64,000 bases of DNA. It comes from Pseudonocardia alaniniphila. GTDB taxonomy: Bacteria; Actinomycetota; Actinomycetes; Mycobacteriales; Pseudonocardiaceae. The notes beneath the pieces were generated by a model. It searched no databases. It was not told the DNA's origin and was given only the letters and a program-made list of their open reading frames with translations. Position 1 is the first letter of the stretch; each line of letters opens with the position of its first letter. This document shows, piece after piece, positions 25,981 to 35,258 of the stretch. The stretch lies in NCBI RefSeq assembly GCF_022524485.1, contig NZ_JAKXMK010000003.1, positions 310,001-374,000 of the forward strand, in the 5' to 3' direction. The position numbers and the translations under genes are program-made.

Positions 25981-26460
25981 TCAGGTCGTCCTTCCCGTGT
26001 TCTCGAATTGCGAGTCGAGCGACAGCAGCGTCCGCGGTCGCACGACCAACCAGGCTGCCAGCACGATGAAGCCCGCATCCCTCAGTAGTTCCTGAAGGTA
26101 GGCCGTCTGGCCGGCTGCCACGGCGCCGCCGCCGCCGAAACAGCCGCAGTCGATCAGCAGTCCGCGTGCCCACGCCTGGGAGACGCCTGCGATGAACACC
26201 AGGAGCAGCACGATCGACACCGTGGCCACCGCACGGAGACCGATCCCGGCGAGTACGAGGAGGCCGAGCGCGATCTCGAACCACGGCAGGATCGCCGCGA
26301 CCACCTCGACGGCGGCGGGAGGCAGCACGTCGTACGCGCGAACAGCGACGTAGGTCTGGTCGGGATCGATGGCCTTGAGCACGCCCGACGTCAGCCAGAC
26401 GGCGGCCAGCCCGAGCCGCGCGACCGTACCGATGACGTCGAGCAGCCGTCCCCGAGTCAC
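25981..26460 (-). CDS. MauE/DoxX-type membrane protein
   Basis: A 159-residue protein with four membrane helices and the motif DCGCFGG (C105, C107) at the end of helix three, typical of the MauE/methylamine-utilisation family. These proteins are thought to transfer oxidising or reducing equivalents between quinones and DsbA-like or cytochrome-maturation partners. The DsbA-like gene begins one base downstream, which supports that role here. LTSGVLKAIDP at residues 23-33 is the conserved entry to helix two. Confidence 0.85.
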   Translation of the reverse strand: MTRGRLLDVIGTVARLGLAAVWLTSGVLKAIDPDQTYVAVRAYDVLPPAAVEVVAAILPWFEIALGLLVLAGIGLRAVATVSIVLLLVFIAGVSQAWARGLLIDCGCFGGGGAVAAGQTAYLQELLRDAGFIVLAAWLVVRPRTLLSLDSQFENTGRTT

Positions 26461-26633
26461 ACGATCAGCCTAGCCGCACCGACCCCAAGGGATCGGGCAG
26501 CGGCACGCGGACCTGCTTACGGACGGGTGACATCGCCGGCCGGCGCCGGGCGGACAACAAGTGGGGCGAGCTCGACCGAGGACAGCCTCACCATGGTCCA
26601 ACCTGGACGGTTGACGGAAGTTACGCTGGACAA

Positions 26634-27362
26634 ATGACGCAGCACCCGGGCTCGGCAGAGCTGGCCGAGCACGCGCAGGACCACCACCACGCCGACATCT
26701 CCGGTGGCTGGTTGCGGGCCGCCGTGTTCGGCGCGATGGACGGCCTCGTCACGAACATCGCGCTCATCTCCGGTGTCGGCGGCGGCGGCGCCGACCGCCA
26801 CGTGATCATCCTGACCGGAATGGCCGGACTCGTGGCCGGAGCGTTCTCGATGGCGCTGGGCGAGTTCGCCTCGGTCGGCACGCAGAACGAGGCCGTCGCC
26901 AACGAGGTGGCGGTGGAGCGGGAGGAGATCCGCAGGCACCCACTCGCGGAGGAAGCCGAACTCGTCGAGATGTACCAGGAGATGGGGCTCAGCCAGAAGA
27001 CGGCGGAGGCGATGGCGCGCGAGGTGCACGCCAACCCCGAGCTCGCGGTCAAGGTCCACGTCGCGCAGGAGCTCGGCGTCGACGTCGACGAGCAGCCGTC
27101 TCCGTGGACGGCGGCGATCTCGTCGTTCCTCTGCTTCGCCGTCGGCGGGGTCATCCCACTGCTCCCGTTCCTGCTCGGCTCCTCCTCGCTGGGCATCGGG
27201 CTGCTCGTCGGGGCGGTGGGGCTGTTCGTCGCGGGCGCGCTGACGTCCCGATTCACCACGCGTGGCTGGCTCTTCAGCGGGCTGCGGCAGCTGGCGTTCG
27301 GCGCCATCGCCGCGGGCGCCACGTATCTGGTGGGTATGGCGATCGGCGTGAGCGCGATGTAG
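26634..27362 (+). CDS. VIT1/CCC1-family iron/manganese transporter
   Basis: A 242-residue protein with five membrane helices. An N-terminal His/Asp stretch (AQDHHHAD) leads to AAVFGAMDGLVTNIALISGVGG and GAFSMALGEFASVGTQNE, the core signature of VIT family metal transporters. A cytosolic Glu-rich metal-binding helical region follows (EREEIRRHPLAEEAELVEMYQEMGL, HANPELAVKVHVAQEL). It probably exports or stores Fe2+/Mn2+. The gene is divergent from the MauE/DsbA pair. The frame stays open for 63 codons beyond its TAG. Confidence 0.9.
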   Translation: MTQHPGSAELAEHAQDHHHADISGGWLRAAVFGAMDGLVTNIALISGVGGGGADRHVIILTGMAGLVAGAFSMALGEFASVGTQNEAVANEVAVEREEIRRHPLAEEAELVEMYQEMGLSQKTAEAMAREVHANPELAVKVHVAQELGVDVDEQPSPWTAAISSFLCFAVGGVIPLLPFLLGSSSLGIGLLVGAVGLFVAGALTSRFTTRGWLFSGLRQLAFGAIAAGATYLVGMAIGVSAM

Positions 27363-27437
27363 CGACGCGGTCCCCGCTCGGAACGGGTCAACCGGAACGT
27401 CGGGGGATGGACCGGTCTCGGCCACGCACTCGCCGAC

Positions 27438-27554
27438 GTGATGCTGCTCCTCTTCGGGCTGACCACGCCACGGTGGCTGGGGAAGGGTGAGGAGATGGAG
27501 ATGCCAACCCCGCCCGGCACCCACGAGCCCACCACCGAGGGGGCGCCCGCATGA
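27438..27554 (+). CDS. Possible 38-residue ORF coupled to the AtzH-like gene
   Basis: Starting at a GTG, the frame gives VMLLLFGLTTPRWLGKGEEMEM and a Pro/Thr-rich tail, ending in a TGA that overlaps the start of the next gene (ATGA). The overlap suggests translational coupling. It is also in the same frame as the VIT1-type gene upstream, so it could instead be an extension reached by readthrough or left from a mutated stop. No family recognised. Confidence 0.3.
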   Translation: MMLLLFGLTTPRWLGKGEEMEMPTPPGTHEPTTEGAPA

Positions 27555-27961
27555 CGGATCAGCAGGTCGCGCTCGACCGGCCGGAGGTCGTCGCGGAGGT
27601 CCGAGCGGCCTTCGACCGGTACGAGAAGGCCCTCGCCGAGGGCGACGTGCCCGTGATGAACGAGCTCTTCTGGAGCGACCCGCGGTGCGTCCGCTTCGGA
27701 GTGGCGGACCGGCAGCAGGGCGGGGCAGAGATCGAGGCCTGGCGTCGCGAACACCCGTCGGTGCCGCCGGGCCGGATGCTTCGTGACACCCGTGTGCTGG
27801 CCGTCGACGAGCGGACGGCGGTGGTCACCACGCTGATCGGCTATCCCGACCGCGCGATCGAGGGCCGGCAGAGCCAGACGTGGGTGCGCTTCCCCGAGGG
27901 ATGGCGCGTCGTTCATGCACATGTCTCCGAGCTCCCGCTGGACCGGCCCGGATCGCCGTGA
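27551..27961 (+). CDS. AtzH-like / HpxZ-like SnoaL-fold protein
   Basis: A 136-residue protein: DRPEVVAEVRAAFDRYEKALAEGDV, then LFWSDPRCVRFGVADRQ, and RDTRVLAVDERTAVVTTLI with GRQSQTWVRFPEGWRVVHAHVS at the end. This order matches the AtzH-like domain (DUF3225) found with amidohydrolases of oxalurate or cyanurate degradation. Here no amidase accompanies it. Cytosolic NTF2 fold, catalytic residues not established. It follows the possible small ORF with a four-base overlap. Confidence 0.82.
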   Translation: MTDQQVALDRPEVVAEVRAAFDRYEKALAEGDVPVMNELFWSDPRCVRFGVADRQQGGAEIEAWRREHPSVPPGRMLRDTRVLAVDERTAVVTTLIGYPDRAIEGRQSQTWVRFPEGWRVVHAHVSELPLDRPGSP

Positions 27962-28067
27962 GGCCGGTGTTCTCGCCGCGCGGGCGGCCGCCCGGGGGCT
28001 CCCGGTCGTTCCTCGTGGCGACGTCCTCCGGGGGGTGGGAGTCAGTCCTCGCGGGTACGCCCTCGTC

Positions 28068-28472
28068 ATGGCTGAGTTCGAGGCGGAGCGCGCGATGCCC
28101 GCCGACGCGCAGACGGTGTTCGGGGTGGTGTCCGACCTGGACCGGCTACCCGAGTGGATGCCCGACCCCGTCGACGTCCGGTCGACAGGCGAGGGTGAGG
28201 TCCGCGCGGACGTGTCCCCGCGCGGCGTCCACGAGCAGGGGCTCGTCGACGTGAGCCCGGACCAGCTGCGTGTGGAGTGGGGTCACGCACCCGAGTACGC
28301 AGGTTGGCTCCAGGTGGAGCACGCCAACCCCGGTCGTTCGTCAGTGGTGATCCACCTGTCGTTCCTCGGCCACCAGCCCGAGACGCACAAGGGCAAGGCG
28401 GCGGCCGAGGTCCGCCAATGGCTCGACGACGCCTTGGAGCGCTTGGAGCGCCTGGTCGTCGCGCAGCGCTGA
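28068..28472 (+). CDS. SRPBCC (polyketide cyclase/START-fold) protein
   Basis: A 134-residue protein with the helix-grip pattern: FEAERAMPADAQTVFGVVSDLDRLPEWMPDPV at the start, the strands EGEVRADVSP, DQLRVEWGHAPEYAGWLQVEH and SSVVIHLSFL, and a long C-terminal helix (AAEVRQWLDDALERLERLV). Members bind hydrophobic ligands or catalyse ring closure. The ATG at 28068 marks the domain start; the frame is open upstream but the extension is unstructured. A strong hairpin follows its stop. Confidence 0.82.
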   Translation: MAEFEAERAMPADAQTVFGVVSDLDRLPEWMPDPVDVRSTGEGEVRADVSPRGVHEQGLVDVSPDQLRVEWGHAPEYAGWLQVEHANPGRSSVVIHLSFLGHQPETHKGKAAAEVRQWLDDALERLERLVVAQR

Positions 28473-28488
28473 GGGCGCCACCGACACG

Positions 28489-28526
28489 ACAGAGCCCCGC
28501 CGGCCGGATGGCCGACGGGGCTCTGT
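28489..28526. terminator. Bidirectional terminator between the SRPBCC gene and ssrA
   Basis: A 17-base arm at 28489-28505 (starting ACAGAGCCCCG) pairs with 28510-28526 (ending GGGGCTCTGT) with one mismatch and a GGAT loop. It ends the SRPBCC transcript from the left and the tmRNA from the right, whose 3' end lies at 28531. Confidence 0.8.
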
Positions 28527-28530
28527 CAGG

Positions 28531-28901
28531 GGTGGAGGTGCCGGGAATCGAACCCGGGTCCTCCGTCGCTTCACAAGGGCTTCTCCGTGTGCAGTCCGCG
28601 TTGCCTCTACTCGGATCCACCGGTCGTGCGGACCAGCCGGTGTGACGATCCCAGTCGCTGTTTGGTGTCCCTGTCCGCCCCGCGACCGGGCGGACAGGTA
28701 AGTCCCCTAGCTGATGCCGGGGTCCGGGTCGGGGAACGCACCCGGTCCGACAGACTCACACTCGCTCAGGCGGCGAGGGCGAAGTCGCGCTGATTGGAAT
28801 CGGCGCTTATAAGGTTGCGACACGTGGTTAACGAGATCATTGTCGCCTTTCTCGACACGCTTCCCCTTGATCGACGTCCGAAGTCGAAACCGTTCACCCC
28901 C
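28531..28901 (-). ncRNA. ssrA: tmRNA (ssrA)
   Basis: The 5' end reads GGGGGTGAACGGTTTCGACT and pairs through GGGGGTG with CACCTCC at the 3' end; the T arm is CCGGG-TTCGATT-CCCGG. The tag frame (28766-28804) encodes ADSNQRDFALAA then TGA, with the LAA ending recognised by Clp proteases. Ribosomes stalled on broken mRNA resume on this tag with the help of SmpB, whose gene lies two kilobases upstream. The 3' CCA is not fully encoded, so it is added after transcription. 371 nucleotides, a normal size. Confidence 0.95.
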
Positions 28902-28982
28902 TTCGACGCCCACTCTCGGGCGTCCGTACAGAGTAACGCCTGACGCGTCCGGCTTCATCCCGGTTCCGCCGTGACACGCTCG

Positions 28983-29870
28983 TCAGCGGCCCCGGCCGAG
29001 GAGGCGGTCCGCGATCGCTCGCACCGGGCTGCGATCGGCGTCCTTGGCCTGGTCGTGCGCCGGGTCGGGCTGCCCACCGGAGGGCGGGATCGTGCACTGC
29101 CCTGCGGGGTCGAGGTCCGCCAACGGTTGATCGTGCTCCCCGCTGCGCCGGCTCGGAAGCGACGTGCCTGTCGGCTCCGCTGTGCCGGGCTCAGCACCAG
29201 GCCGATCGGCCTTCTGGGTGCCCGCAGGGACGTCCGCCCGGCCGGGCTCGGTGCCGCCGACGACGCTACGACTCACGGGCGGTGCCGCAGGCTCCGAGGC
29301 CTCGCGGCCGGTTCCCTCATGCGCAACGCCGGAGCCCGCGGCCTGCCCCTCGGCGACGTTCATCCGGTCCGTGCGGGAGGCCGGGTCCGCGTTGTGCTGT
29401 GAGCGCTCGTCGAGGGTGATGCGGTCGGTCCGGCCGGCGGGATCCGGCGCAGCCTGTGCCCCACCCCCGTTGCCGAGATTGATCCGGTCCGTCCGGACGG
29501 CAGGGTCCCCGTCCCGAGTGGAGTCCGCTGCGTCCTCGCCACGGTTGTCGTCAGGGCCGCGCGGCACGTCGGGGTCGATCCGATCGGCCGCGCTCCGCCG
29601 CTCCTCGGCCACGTCCCGGTCCTGCTGGGCGCGCGCGGCCTGCTCACGGGCCTGCGCCTCCTCGTGCCGAGCCCGCGCCGCCCGTTCGGAGGCCTCGGCC
29701 TCGCGCCGCTCCGCGCTCGCACTGCGGATCTCGGCTTCGTGGCGGTGTTCGGCGGCCTCCAGGCGGTTCTCCTCTTCCTTGCGCCTGCGCACCCGTGCCG
29801 CGGCGAAGCCTGCGAAGGCCAGCACCGCGAAGATCAGCACGATGACGACGACAGCCACCCCGATTTCCAT
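28983..29870 (-). CDS. Single-pass membrane protein with coiled coil and RTDRI repeats
   Basis: A 295-residue protein: one N-terminal membrane helix (3-25), a highly charged coiled coil rich in Glu, Arg and Ala (30-95), then an acidic, disordered region with three repeats of the form DPA[VGS]RTDR[IM] at about 122-130, 143-151 and 162-170. The end, PVRAIADRLLGRGR, is basic and amphipathic. No known domain. The repeats could be docking motifs. It lies between ssrA and the amidohydrolase gene on the same strand. Function unknown. Confidence 0.7.
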   Translation of the reverse strand: MEIGVAVVVIVLIFAVLAFAGFAAARVRRRKEEENRLEAAEHRHEAEIRSASAERREAEASERAARARHEEAQAREQAARAQQDRDVAEERRSAADRIDPDVPRGPDDNRGEDAADSTRDGDPAVRTDRINLGNGGGAQAAPDPAGRTDRITLDERSQHNADPASRTDRMNVAEGQAAGSGVAHEGTGREASEPAAPPVSRSVVGGTEPGRADVPAGTQKADRPGAEPGTAEPTGTSLPSRRSGEHDQPLADLDPAGQCTIPPSGGQPDPAHDQAKDADRSPVRAIADRLLGRGR

Positions 29871-29913
29871 GCCGTCTGTTACCCCGTGTCGATGAGCAAC
29901 AACCGGGCAATCG

Positions 29914-30843
29914 TCAGAGAGCGAGCAGCCGCCGCGGGGTGTCGTGCAGTACCGATCGCAGGAAGGCGGGCCCGAGCCGAACGTCCTCGGCGGCCCAGCC
30001 CGCGACGGCCTGCACCTGCTCCACGTACGCGTACGGGATGTTGGGGAAGTCGGAGCCGAAGACGACCCGGTCGGTGACCTCCGAGAGGCGTGCCGTCCAG
30101 TCGGACGGGAGCGGCGCCGTCCGCAGGGTGAACGCGGTGCCGACCATCGTGGTGTCGATGTGCACCCGTTCGTAGCGGTGCACGAGGTCCAGGGCGTCGA
30201 CGAAATCGGGCATGCCGGCATGGGCCAGCACCACCGGCAGCCGCGGATGCTCGGCCAGTACCTCGCCGAACACGTCCAGCCCGGTGTGCACGCCGGGGCG
30301 CGGGCCATTCCCGCAGTGGACGACAGCGGGCACGCCCGCGTCGGCGAGCAGCCCCCATGCGGGCCGCAGCAGTGGGTCGCGCGGGTCGAACGCACCGACC
30401 TGGACGTGCACCTTCACCGCCCGCGCACCGGCCTCGACAGCCGCGCCCAGGTAGTCGGCCACGTCCGGCTCCGGGTAGAGCGTGGCGGTGGGCACGGCGT
30501 CGGGGGTGGCCGCGGCGAACTCCGTGACCCACTCGGTGAGCCAGCGGGCCATGCCCGGCTTGTGCGGATACACCAGCGGCGCGAACGCGCGTACGCCGAG
30601 CTTCTGCAGCGTGGCTACGCGCTCCGCCTCGGGCGTGCGGTAGTGGACCGGCCACTCCATCCCGTAGTGGACCTTCGCCTGGTCGAAGTAGGCCCAGACC
30701 TTGCGGAGCACCGACTCGGGGAGGAAGTGGACGTGCACGTCGACGATCCCCGGCAGGCCGAGCTCGGCAAGGAACCGCGGTACGTCGTCGTCGGACACGG
30801 GCGGAGCCGGAACACCATCAGCGGCGGGCACCGCCTCCGTCAT
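29914..30843 (-). CDS. Amidohydrolase-2 family metal-dependent hydrolase
   Basis: A 309-residue TIM-barrel protein. Metal ligands are visible: HVHF in IVDVHVHF (near residue 37), His in VKVHVQVG and [15 protein letters not shown], and the catalytic Asp in [11 protein letters not shown]. This is the amidohydrolase-2 group, including aminocarboxymuconate-semialdehyde decarboxylase and resorcylate decarboxylase. Whether it hydrolyses or decarboxylates is not decided. Its ATG overlaps the smpB stop as ATGA, so the two are translationally coupled. Confidence 0.87.
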   Translation of the reverse strand: MTEAVPAADGVPAPPVSDDDVPRFLAELGLPGIVDVHVHFLPESVLRKVWAYFDQAKVHYGMEWPVHYRTPEAERVATLQKLGVRAFAPLVYPHKPGMARWLTEWVTEFAAATPDAVPTATLYPEPDVADYLGAAVEAGARAVKVHVQVGAFDPRDPLLRPAWGLLADAGVPAVVHCGNGPRPGVHTGLDVFGEVLAEHPRLPVVLAHAGMPDFVDALDLVHRYERVHIDTTMVGTAFTLRTAPLPSDWTARLSEVTDRVVFGSDFPNIPYAYVEQVQAVAGWAAEDVRLGPAFLRSVLHDTPRRLLAL

Positions 30844-31325
30844 CGCAGCTCCCGTGCCCGTCCCTTGGCCGCGCGGCCGTAGGCCCGCTGGATCTCGCGG
30901 TCGGCGTCACGCTTGGCGAGGTCGGTGCGCTTGTCGTAGGCCTTCTTACCGCGGGCGAGCGCGATCTCGCACTTCACCTTGCCGTCCTTGAAGTACAGCG
31001 ACAGCGGCACAAGCGTGAGACCGCCCTCGCGGATCTTGCCGATCAACCGCTCGATCTCGCCGCGGTGCAGCAGCAGCTTGCGGGTGCGGCGAGGCTCGTG
31101 GTTGGTCCAGCTGCCCTGGGAGTACTCGGGGATGTGCAGCCCGCGCAGCCACACCTCACCGTCATCGACGGTGGCGAATGCGTCGACCAGCGACGCGCGA
31201 CCGAGACGCAGGCTCTTCACCTCGGTGCCGAGGAGCGCGACGCCAGCCTCGTACGTGTCGATGACCGCGTAGTCGTGCCGTGCCTTCCGGTTCTGCGCGA
31301 TCATCGAGCGGCCTTTCTCCTTCAC
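30840..31325 (-). CDS. smpB: SsrA-binding protein SmpB
   Basis: A 161-residue protein, the normal length. From the GTG start it reads [19 protein letters not shown], with the OB-fold segments [17 protein letters not shown] and [23 protein letters not shown], and the basic C-terminal tail ([22 protein letters not shown]) that enters the ribosomal decoding site. It delivers the tmRNA to stalled ribosomes. The longer upstream frame is not coding. Coupled downstream to an amidohydrolase gene, with ftsX 253 bases upstream on the same strand. Confidence 0.96.
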   Translation of the reverse strand: MKEKGRSMIAQNRKARHDYAVIDTYEAGVALLGTEVKSLRLGRASLVDAFATVDDGEVWLRGLHIPEYSQGSWTNHEPRRTRKLLLHRGEIERLIGKIREGGLTLVPLSLYFKDGKVKCEIALARGKKAYDKRTDLAKRDADREIQRAYGRAAKGRARELR

Positions 31326-31578
31326 CTGTCCAGAGTACGCGGACGGGCCACCCGATTGCCGCATTCCGAGGGATGGCGGCGTGGACGGGGAGGGTGCTGA
31401 CCAACTCCGCCCGTAGCGAGCGGTGATCCAGGTGCAGCGTCCTTGCGGGACACCCACACCCGGGCGATCGCAAGGCGGAGGAGGGGCCGATACCGCTGTT
31501 GTATCGGGCCCGACGACAACGCCGCGAGGGTGCCGCCTGGGCGCCGCGCAGTAGGGCCGAGTTGGTCAGCGCGCTCCC

Positions 31579-32481
31579 TTACAACCGGACGTACAGGCGC
31601 AGCGTGACGTAGCCGGTGACCGCGGCGATCCCGGCGCCGATCATCACGAGGATCGGCGAGACCCAGACGATGTCGGCCACCTCGATCGGCGGCACCACAC
31701 CGTTGGAGACGATCCCGCTGAGCAGCTCGTCGATGAAGAGGAACTTCCCCACCAGCAGCCCGCCCGCCGCGATGAACGCGCCGACCACACCGGTGACCAC
31801 GGCCTCGATGAGGAACGGCAGCTGGGTGTACCAGCGCGTTGCGCCGACGAGCCGCATGACCCCCACCTCCGTGCGCCGGGTGAACGCCGACACCTGCACG
31901 GTGTTGGAGATGAGCAGCAGCGCCGCGACGGCCTGCACGATCGCCAGCGCGAAGGTGACATCGCGGACGCCGCCGAGGAAGTCGAAGAGCTTCGCGACCA
32001 CGTCCCGCTGGTCGATCACGTTGCGGACGCCGACCTGGCCCGTCATCGCCTGGCGGACGGCGTCGGCGCCTGCCTCCTGGTCGGCCAGCCGCACACGCAG
32101 CGTGGACGGCAGCGACTGGGGGCGCACGAGGTCGGCGAGCGACTGGCCTGCGAACAGCTGCTTGTAGCGCTCGTAGGCCTGCTCCTGGCTCTCGTAGCGC
32201 ACGGACTCCACGAGCGGTGAGTTCTCGAGGGTCGACTTGAGCCCGGAGCAGATCGGCTGACTGCAGTCCTGGTCGTTGGCCGAGACGTCGGAGGTGAGGG
32301 CGACCTGCACCTCGACCCGGTCGCTGTAGAGCTGCTCGGTGCGGTCGATCGTGCGAACGGCCAGGAGCCCCGTGCCCACGAGGCCGAGAGAGATCGCGGT
32401 GGTCAGCACCATCGCGATCGTCATCGTGACGTTGCGCCGCAGGCCGGTGATGACCTCGCGGAAGACGAAGTCGGTGCGCAC
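31579..32481 (-). CDS. ftsX: Cell-division protein FtsX
   Basis: A 300-residue integral membrane protein: a cytosolic start (MRTDFVFREVITGLRRN), four membrane helices and an extracellular domain between the first two (about 45-170) that carries a close Cys pair, C73 and C78, in DCSQPIC, as in mycobacterial FtsX. It works with FtsE at the septum and activates peptidoglycan hydrolases such as RipC. Its start is two bases after the ftsE stop. Family length. Confidence 0.95.
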   Translation of the reverse strand: MRTDFVFREVITGLRRNVTMTIAMVLTTAISLGLVGTGLLAVRTIDRTEQLYSDRVEVQVALTSDVSANDQDCSQPICSGLKSTLENSPLVESVRYESQEQAYERYKQLFAGQSLADLVRPQSLPSTLRVRLADQEAGADAVRQAMTGQVGVRNVIDQRDVVAKLFDFLGGVRDVTFALAIVQAVAALLLISNTVQVSAFTRRTEVGVMRLVGATRWYTQLPFLIEAVVTGVVGAFIAAGGLLVGKFLFIDELLSGIVSNGVVPPIEVADIVWVSPILVMIGAGIAAVTGYVTLRLYVRL

Positions 32482-32483
32482 CT

Positions 32484-33173
32484 CTACCGCCCTACGCCGT
32501 AGACGCCGCGCGACTCGTCACGCACGACCTGCCCGAGGTCCAGCTCGACGACCCGCCGACGCATCGAGTCGACGATGGAGTGGTCGTGGGTGGCCATCAC
32601 GACCGTGGTGCCCGTGCGGTTGATCCGCTCCAGCAGCAGCATGATGTCCTGGCTCGTGTCGGGGTCGAGGTTCCCGGTGGGCTCGTCGGCCAGCAGCACC
32701 AGCGGCCGGTTCACGAACGCCCGGGCGATCGCCACGCGCTGCTGCTCACCGCCGGACAGCTCGTGCGGCATCCGGTCGGCCTTGCCCGAGAGCCCGACGA
32801 GATCCAGCACCTCGGGCACGACCTTCTTGACCGTCGAGGGCGGCTTGCCGATCACCTCGAGCGCGAACGCGACGTTGCCCCCGACCGTCTTGTTGGGCAG
32901 CAGCCGGAAGTCCTGGAACACGCAGCCGATCCGCTGGCGCAACCGTGGGACCCGCCGCCGTGGCAGCTTTGCGACGTTGAGGTCGGAGACGAAGATGTCG
33001 CCCCGCGTCGGGACGTCCTCGCGCAGCAGCAATCGCAGAAAGGTGGACTTCCCCGAGCCCGACGGGCCGATGAGGAAGACGAACTCACCCTTGTCGACGG
33101 CCACCGACACGCGGTCCAGAGCGGGCCGCGTCGAGGTCTTGTAGAGCTTGGTGACACGTTCCAGGCGGATCAC
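32484..33173 (-). CDS. ftsE: Cell-division ATP-binding protein FtsE
   Basis: A 229-residue ABC ATPase. Walker A GPSGSGKS (36-43), Q-loop FQDFRLL, signature LSGGE (139-143), Walker [10 protein letters not shown] (159-167) and the switch His in ATHDH are all intact. The GTG at 33171-33173 gives the standard length starting [11 protein letters not shown]; an earlier GTG in frame adds 27 unrelated residues. It pairs with FtsX in the divisome. A hairpin between prfB and ftsE suggests that ftsEX have their own promoter. Confidence 0.95.
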   Translation of the reverse strand: MIRLERVTKLYKTSTRPALDRVSVAVDKGEFVFLIGPSGSGKSTFLRLLLREDVPTRGDIFVSDLNVAKLPRRRVPRLRQRIGCVFQDFRLLPNKTVGGNVAFALEVIGKPPSTVKKVVPEVLDLVGLSGKADRMPHELSGGEQQRVAIARAFVNRPLVLLADEPTGNLDPDTSQDIMLLLERINRTGTTVVMATHDHSIVDSMRRRVVELDLGQVVRDESRGVYGVGR

Positions 33174-33298
33174 GGGAGCGGAGGTTACCGGCGGGTGGGA
33201 GTGGGGCCGATACCCGACCCATCCCCTTGGCGCCGGGGACCGACCGCTCGGCACATCGTGCCCGTTCGCGCGAATCAGCCCCGCGGCAGCAGCACTCC

Positions 33299-33326
33299 GC
33301 GCGACAGGCCTACACGCCTGTCGCGC
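33299..33326 (-). terminator. Hairpin terminator after prfB
   Basis: GCGCGACAGGC (33299-33309) pairs perfectly with GCCTGTCGCGC (33316-33326) around a six-base loop, 28 bases past the prfB stop on the minus strand. It separates prfB from ftsE. Confidence 0.7.
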
Positions 33327-33353
33327 TCGTCCGGACGGACGGGCAGGCCCTGC

Positions 33354-34460
33354 TCAGGCGTCGACGGTGTGGCTGCGCCGCCAGCGGATGCCGGCCTCGA
33401 TGAAGCCGTCGATCTCGCCGTCGAGCACAGCCGTGGGGTTGCCCACCTCGTAGTCGGTGCGCAGGTCCTTGACCATCTGGTACGGGTGCAGCACGTAGGA
33501 GCGCATCTGGTTGCCCCACGACGAGCCGGTGTCCTTGAGGGCGTCCATCCTGGCCCGCTCCTCCTGGCGCTGGCGCTCCAGCAGCTTGGCCTGCAGCACC
33601 ATCATCGCCGTGGCCTTGTTCTGGATCTGCGAGCGCTCGTTCTGGCAGCTCACGACGATGCCGGTGGGGATGTGGGTGATCCGCACGGCGGAGTCGGTGG
33701 TGTTGACACCCTGGCCGCCCGGGCCGGACGACCGGTAGACGTCGACGCGCAGGTCCTTCTCGTCGATGTCGACGTGGTCGCTGGACTCGACGACCGGGGT
33801 GACCTCCACGCCGGCGAAGGACGTCTGGCGGCGGCCCTGGTTGTCGAACGGCGAGATCCGGACGAGCCGGTGGGTGCCCTGCTCGACCGAGAGGGTGCCG
33901 TAGGCGAACGGGGCGTGCACCTGGAACGTGGCCGACTTGATGCCGGCCTCCTCCGCGTAGGACGTGTCGTACACGTCGGTGCCGTAGCCGTGGCGCTCCG
34001 CCCAGCGCATGTACATGCGCATGAGCATCTCGGCGAAGTCGGCCGCGTCGACACCGCCTGCCTCGGCCCGGATGGTCACGAGGGCCTCGCGCTCGTCGTA
34101 CTCGCCCGAGAGCAGGGTGCGCACCTCGAGCGAGGAGATGTCGTCGCGCAGCTTGGCGCGCTCGGCGTCGGCATCGGCGATGGCGGCCGCGTCGGACTCG
34201 TCCTCCGCGAGCTCGTAGAGCACCGGCAGGTCCTCGAGCCTGCGGCGGAGCTCCTCGAGGCGCCGGAGATCGCCCTGAGCGTGCGCGAGCCGGCTCGTGA
34301 CCTTCTGGGCTGCTTCGGCGTCGTTCCAGAGGTCCGGCTGGCCTGCCTGGTCGGAGAGGTCGGCGATCTCGGCGCGCAGCGCAGGCAGGTCGGTGACCGC
34401 CTCGATGCTCTCCAGGGTGGTGGAGAGGTCCTTGAGGTCGGCTGCGGCGTCGGGGTTCAC
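33354..34460 (-). CDS. prfB: Peptide chain release factor 2
   Basis: A 368-residue RF2. The tripeptide determinant SPF is at 203-205 in RISPFDNQG, reading UGA and UAA, and the catalytic GGQ is at 248-250 in [10 protein letters not shown]. The GTG at 34458-34460 starts [12 protein letters not shown] in one continuous frame, so the programmed +1 frameshift known from enterobacteria is absent, as usual in actinomycetes. The order prfB-ftsE-ftsX-smpB-ssrA on one strand is the classic actinobacterial arrangement. Confidence 0.96.
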   Translation of the reverse strand: MNPDAAADLKDLSTTLESIEAVTDLPALRAEIADLSDQAGQPDLWNDAEAAQKVTSRLAHAQGDLRRLEELRRRLEDLPVLYELAEDESDAAAIADADAERAKLRDDISSLEVRTLLSGEYDEREALVTIRAEAGGVDAADFAEMLMRMYMRWAERHGYGTDVYDTSYAEEAGIKSATFQVHAPFAYGTLSVEQGTHRLVRISPFDNQGRRQTSFAGVEVTPVVESSDHVDIDEKDLRVDVYRSSGPGGQGVNTTDSAVRITHIPTGIVVSCQNERSQIQNKATAMMVLQAKLLERQRQEERARMDALKDTGSSWGNQMRSYVLHPYQMVKDLRTDYEVGNPTAVLDGEIDGFIEAGIRWRRSHTVDA

Positions 34461-34485
34461 AACGCTCCAGGTTACGCGTCGCGGC

Positions 34486-35001
34486 TCATTCCGCCGGGAT
34501 GGCATCCAGGAGCTTGAGCATGGATCGCGTATGGGCGACCGCGAAGTCGGCCACCGCCTTGCGATAGGGGTCGGTCTCGCTCCGGGCGACTGCGCGGGCG
34601 GCGTCCAGGCGGGCGGAGTAGGCCTCGCGGCTGCTGCGCACCAACTCGGCACGCTGCCTCGCCGTCAGCGACCCCGCGTACAGCAGACGCAGCACGAGGG
34701 GGCTCCGCAGCGGGTCGGCACCGCCGCCCCCGGCGAGCCAGGCCTTGAACGACCGCCGCCCGGCCGCGGTGATCGCGTACTGCTGCGATGCACGGGGACC
34801 TTGCTTCCCGAGTCTCAGCAGTCCCGCCTCCGCGAGCACCGGCAACTCCCGGTAGACCTGGCTGCGGGTGACGGAGAAGAAGGAGCCGAACCGCTGCCCC
34901 GCGGCCGCGACGAGCTGGCCCCCTGTCATCGGTCCATCGTGCAGAAGTCCGAGCAGCGCGGCGGCAGTGGCGTTGACGGCGGTCGCTCTCGCGGGCGGCA
35001 T
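34486..35001 (-). CDS. PadR-family transcriptional regulator
   Basis: A 171-residue protein. The N-terminal winged helix (about 8-85) shows [40 protein letters not shown] and [16 protein letters not shown], the PadR layout; the C-terminal helices (about 95-170) form the dimer arm. The ATG at 34999-35001 is used; a GTG six bases upstream is equally possible. It is divergent from the FGGY kinase gene 257 bases away and could control it. Effector unknown. Confidence 0.85.
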   Translation of the reverse strand: MPPARATAVNATAAALLGLLHDGPMTGGQLVAAAGQRFGSFFSVTRSQVYRELPVLAEAGLLRLGKQGPRASQQYAITAAGRRSFKAWLAGGGGADPLRSPLVLRLLYAGSLTARQRAELVRSSREAYSARLDAARAVARSETDPYRKAVADFAVAHTRSMLKLLDAIPAE

Positions 35002-35258
35002 CTTCACACCGTGCCACCCCGCGGCCCGGGGCGCACCCTCCACAATGGTCCGCGTTCGGAAATTGGCATCTCCATCGGTCGGAGAGCAGCACGGTCGGTG
35101 ACAAGATCGTCACTCCGCACGGTGTGACGCAAAGGGTGACATTCATCTTTCATCTTCCGTTTCCGAGCCATCGGGACGAATGTGGAGATCGGTTCGGAGC
35201 GGATATCCGGACGCGTGGCAGGGCCTGCGGAACCGTCGAACGGTGTTGGATGGGGATC

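Noticed and set aside
32580..34517. 645-codon plus-strand frame across ftsE and prfB
   Set aside because: It lies opposite two conserved genes with intact motifs; its translation is Val/Asp/Gly/Arg-rich and has no fold signature.
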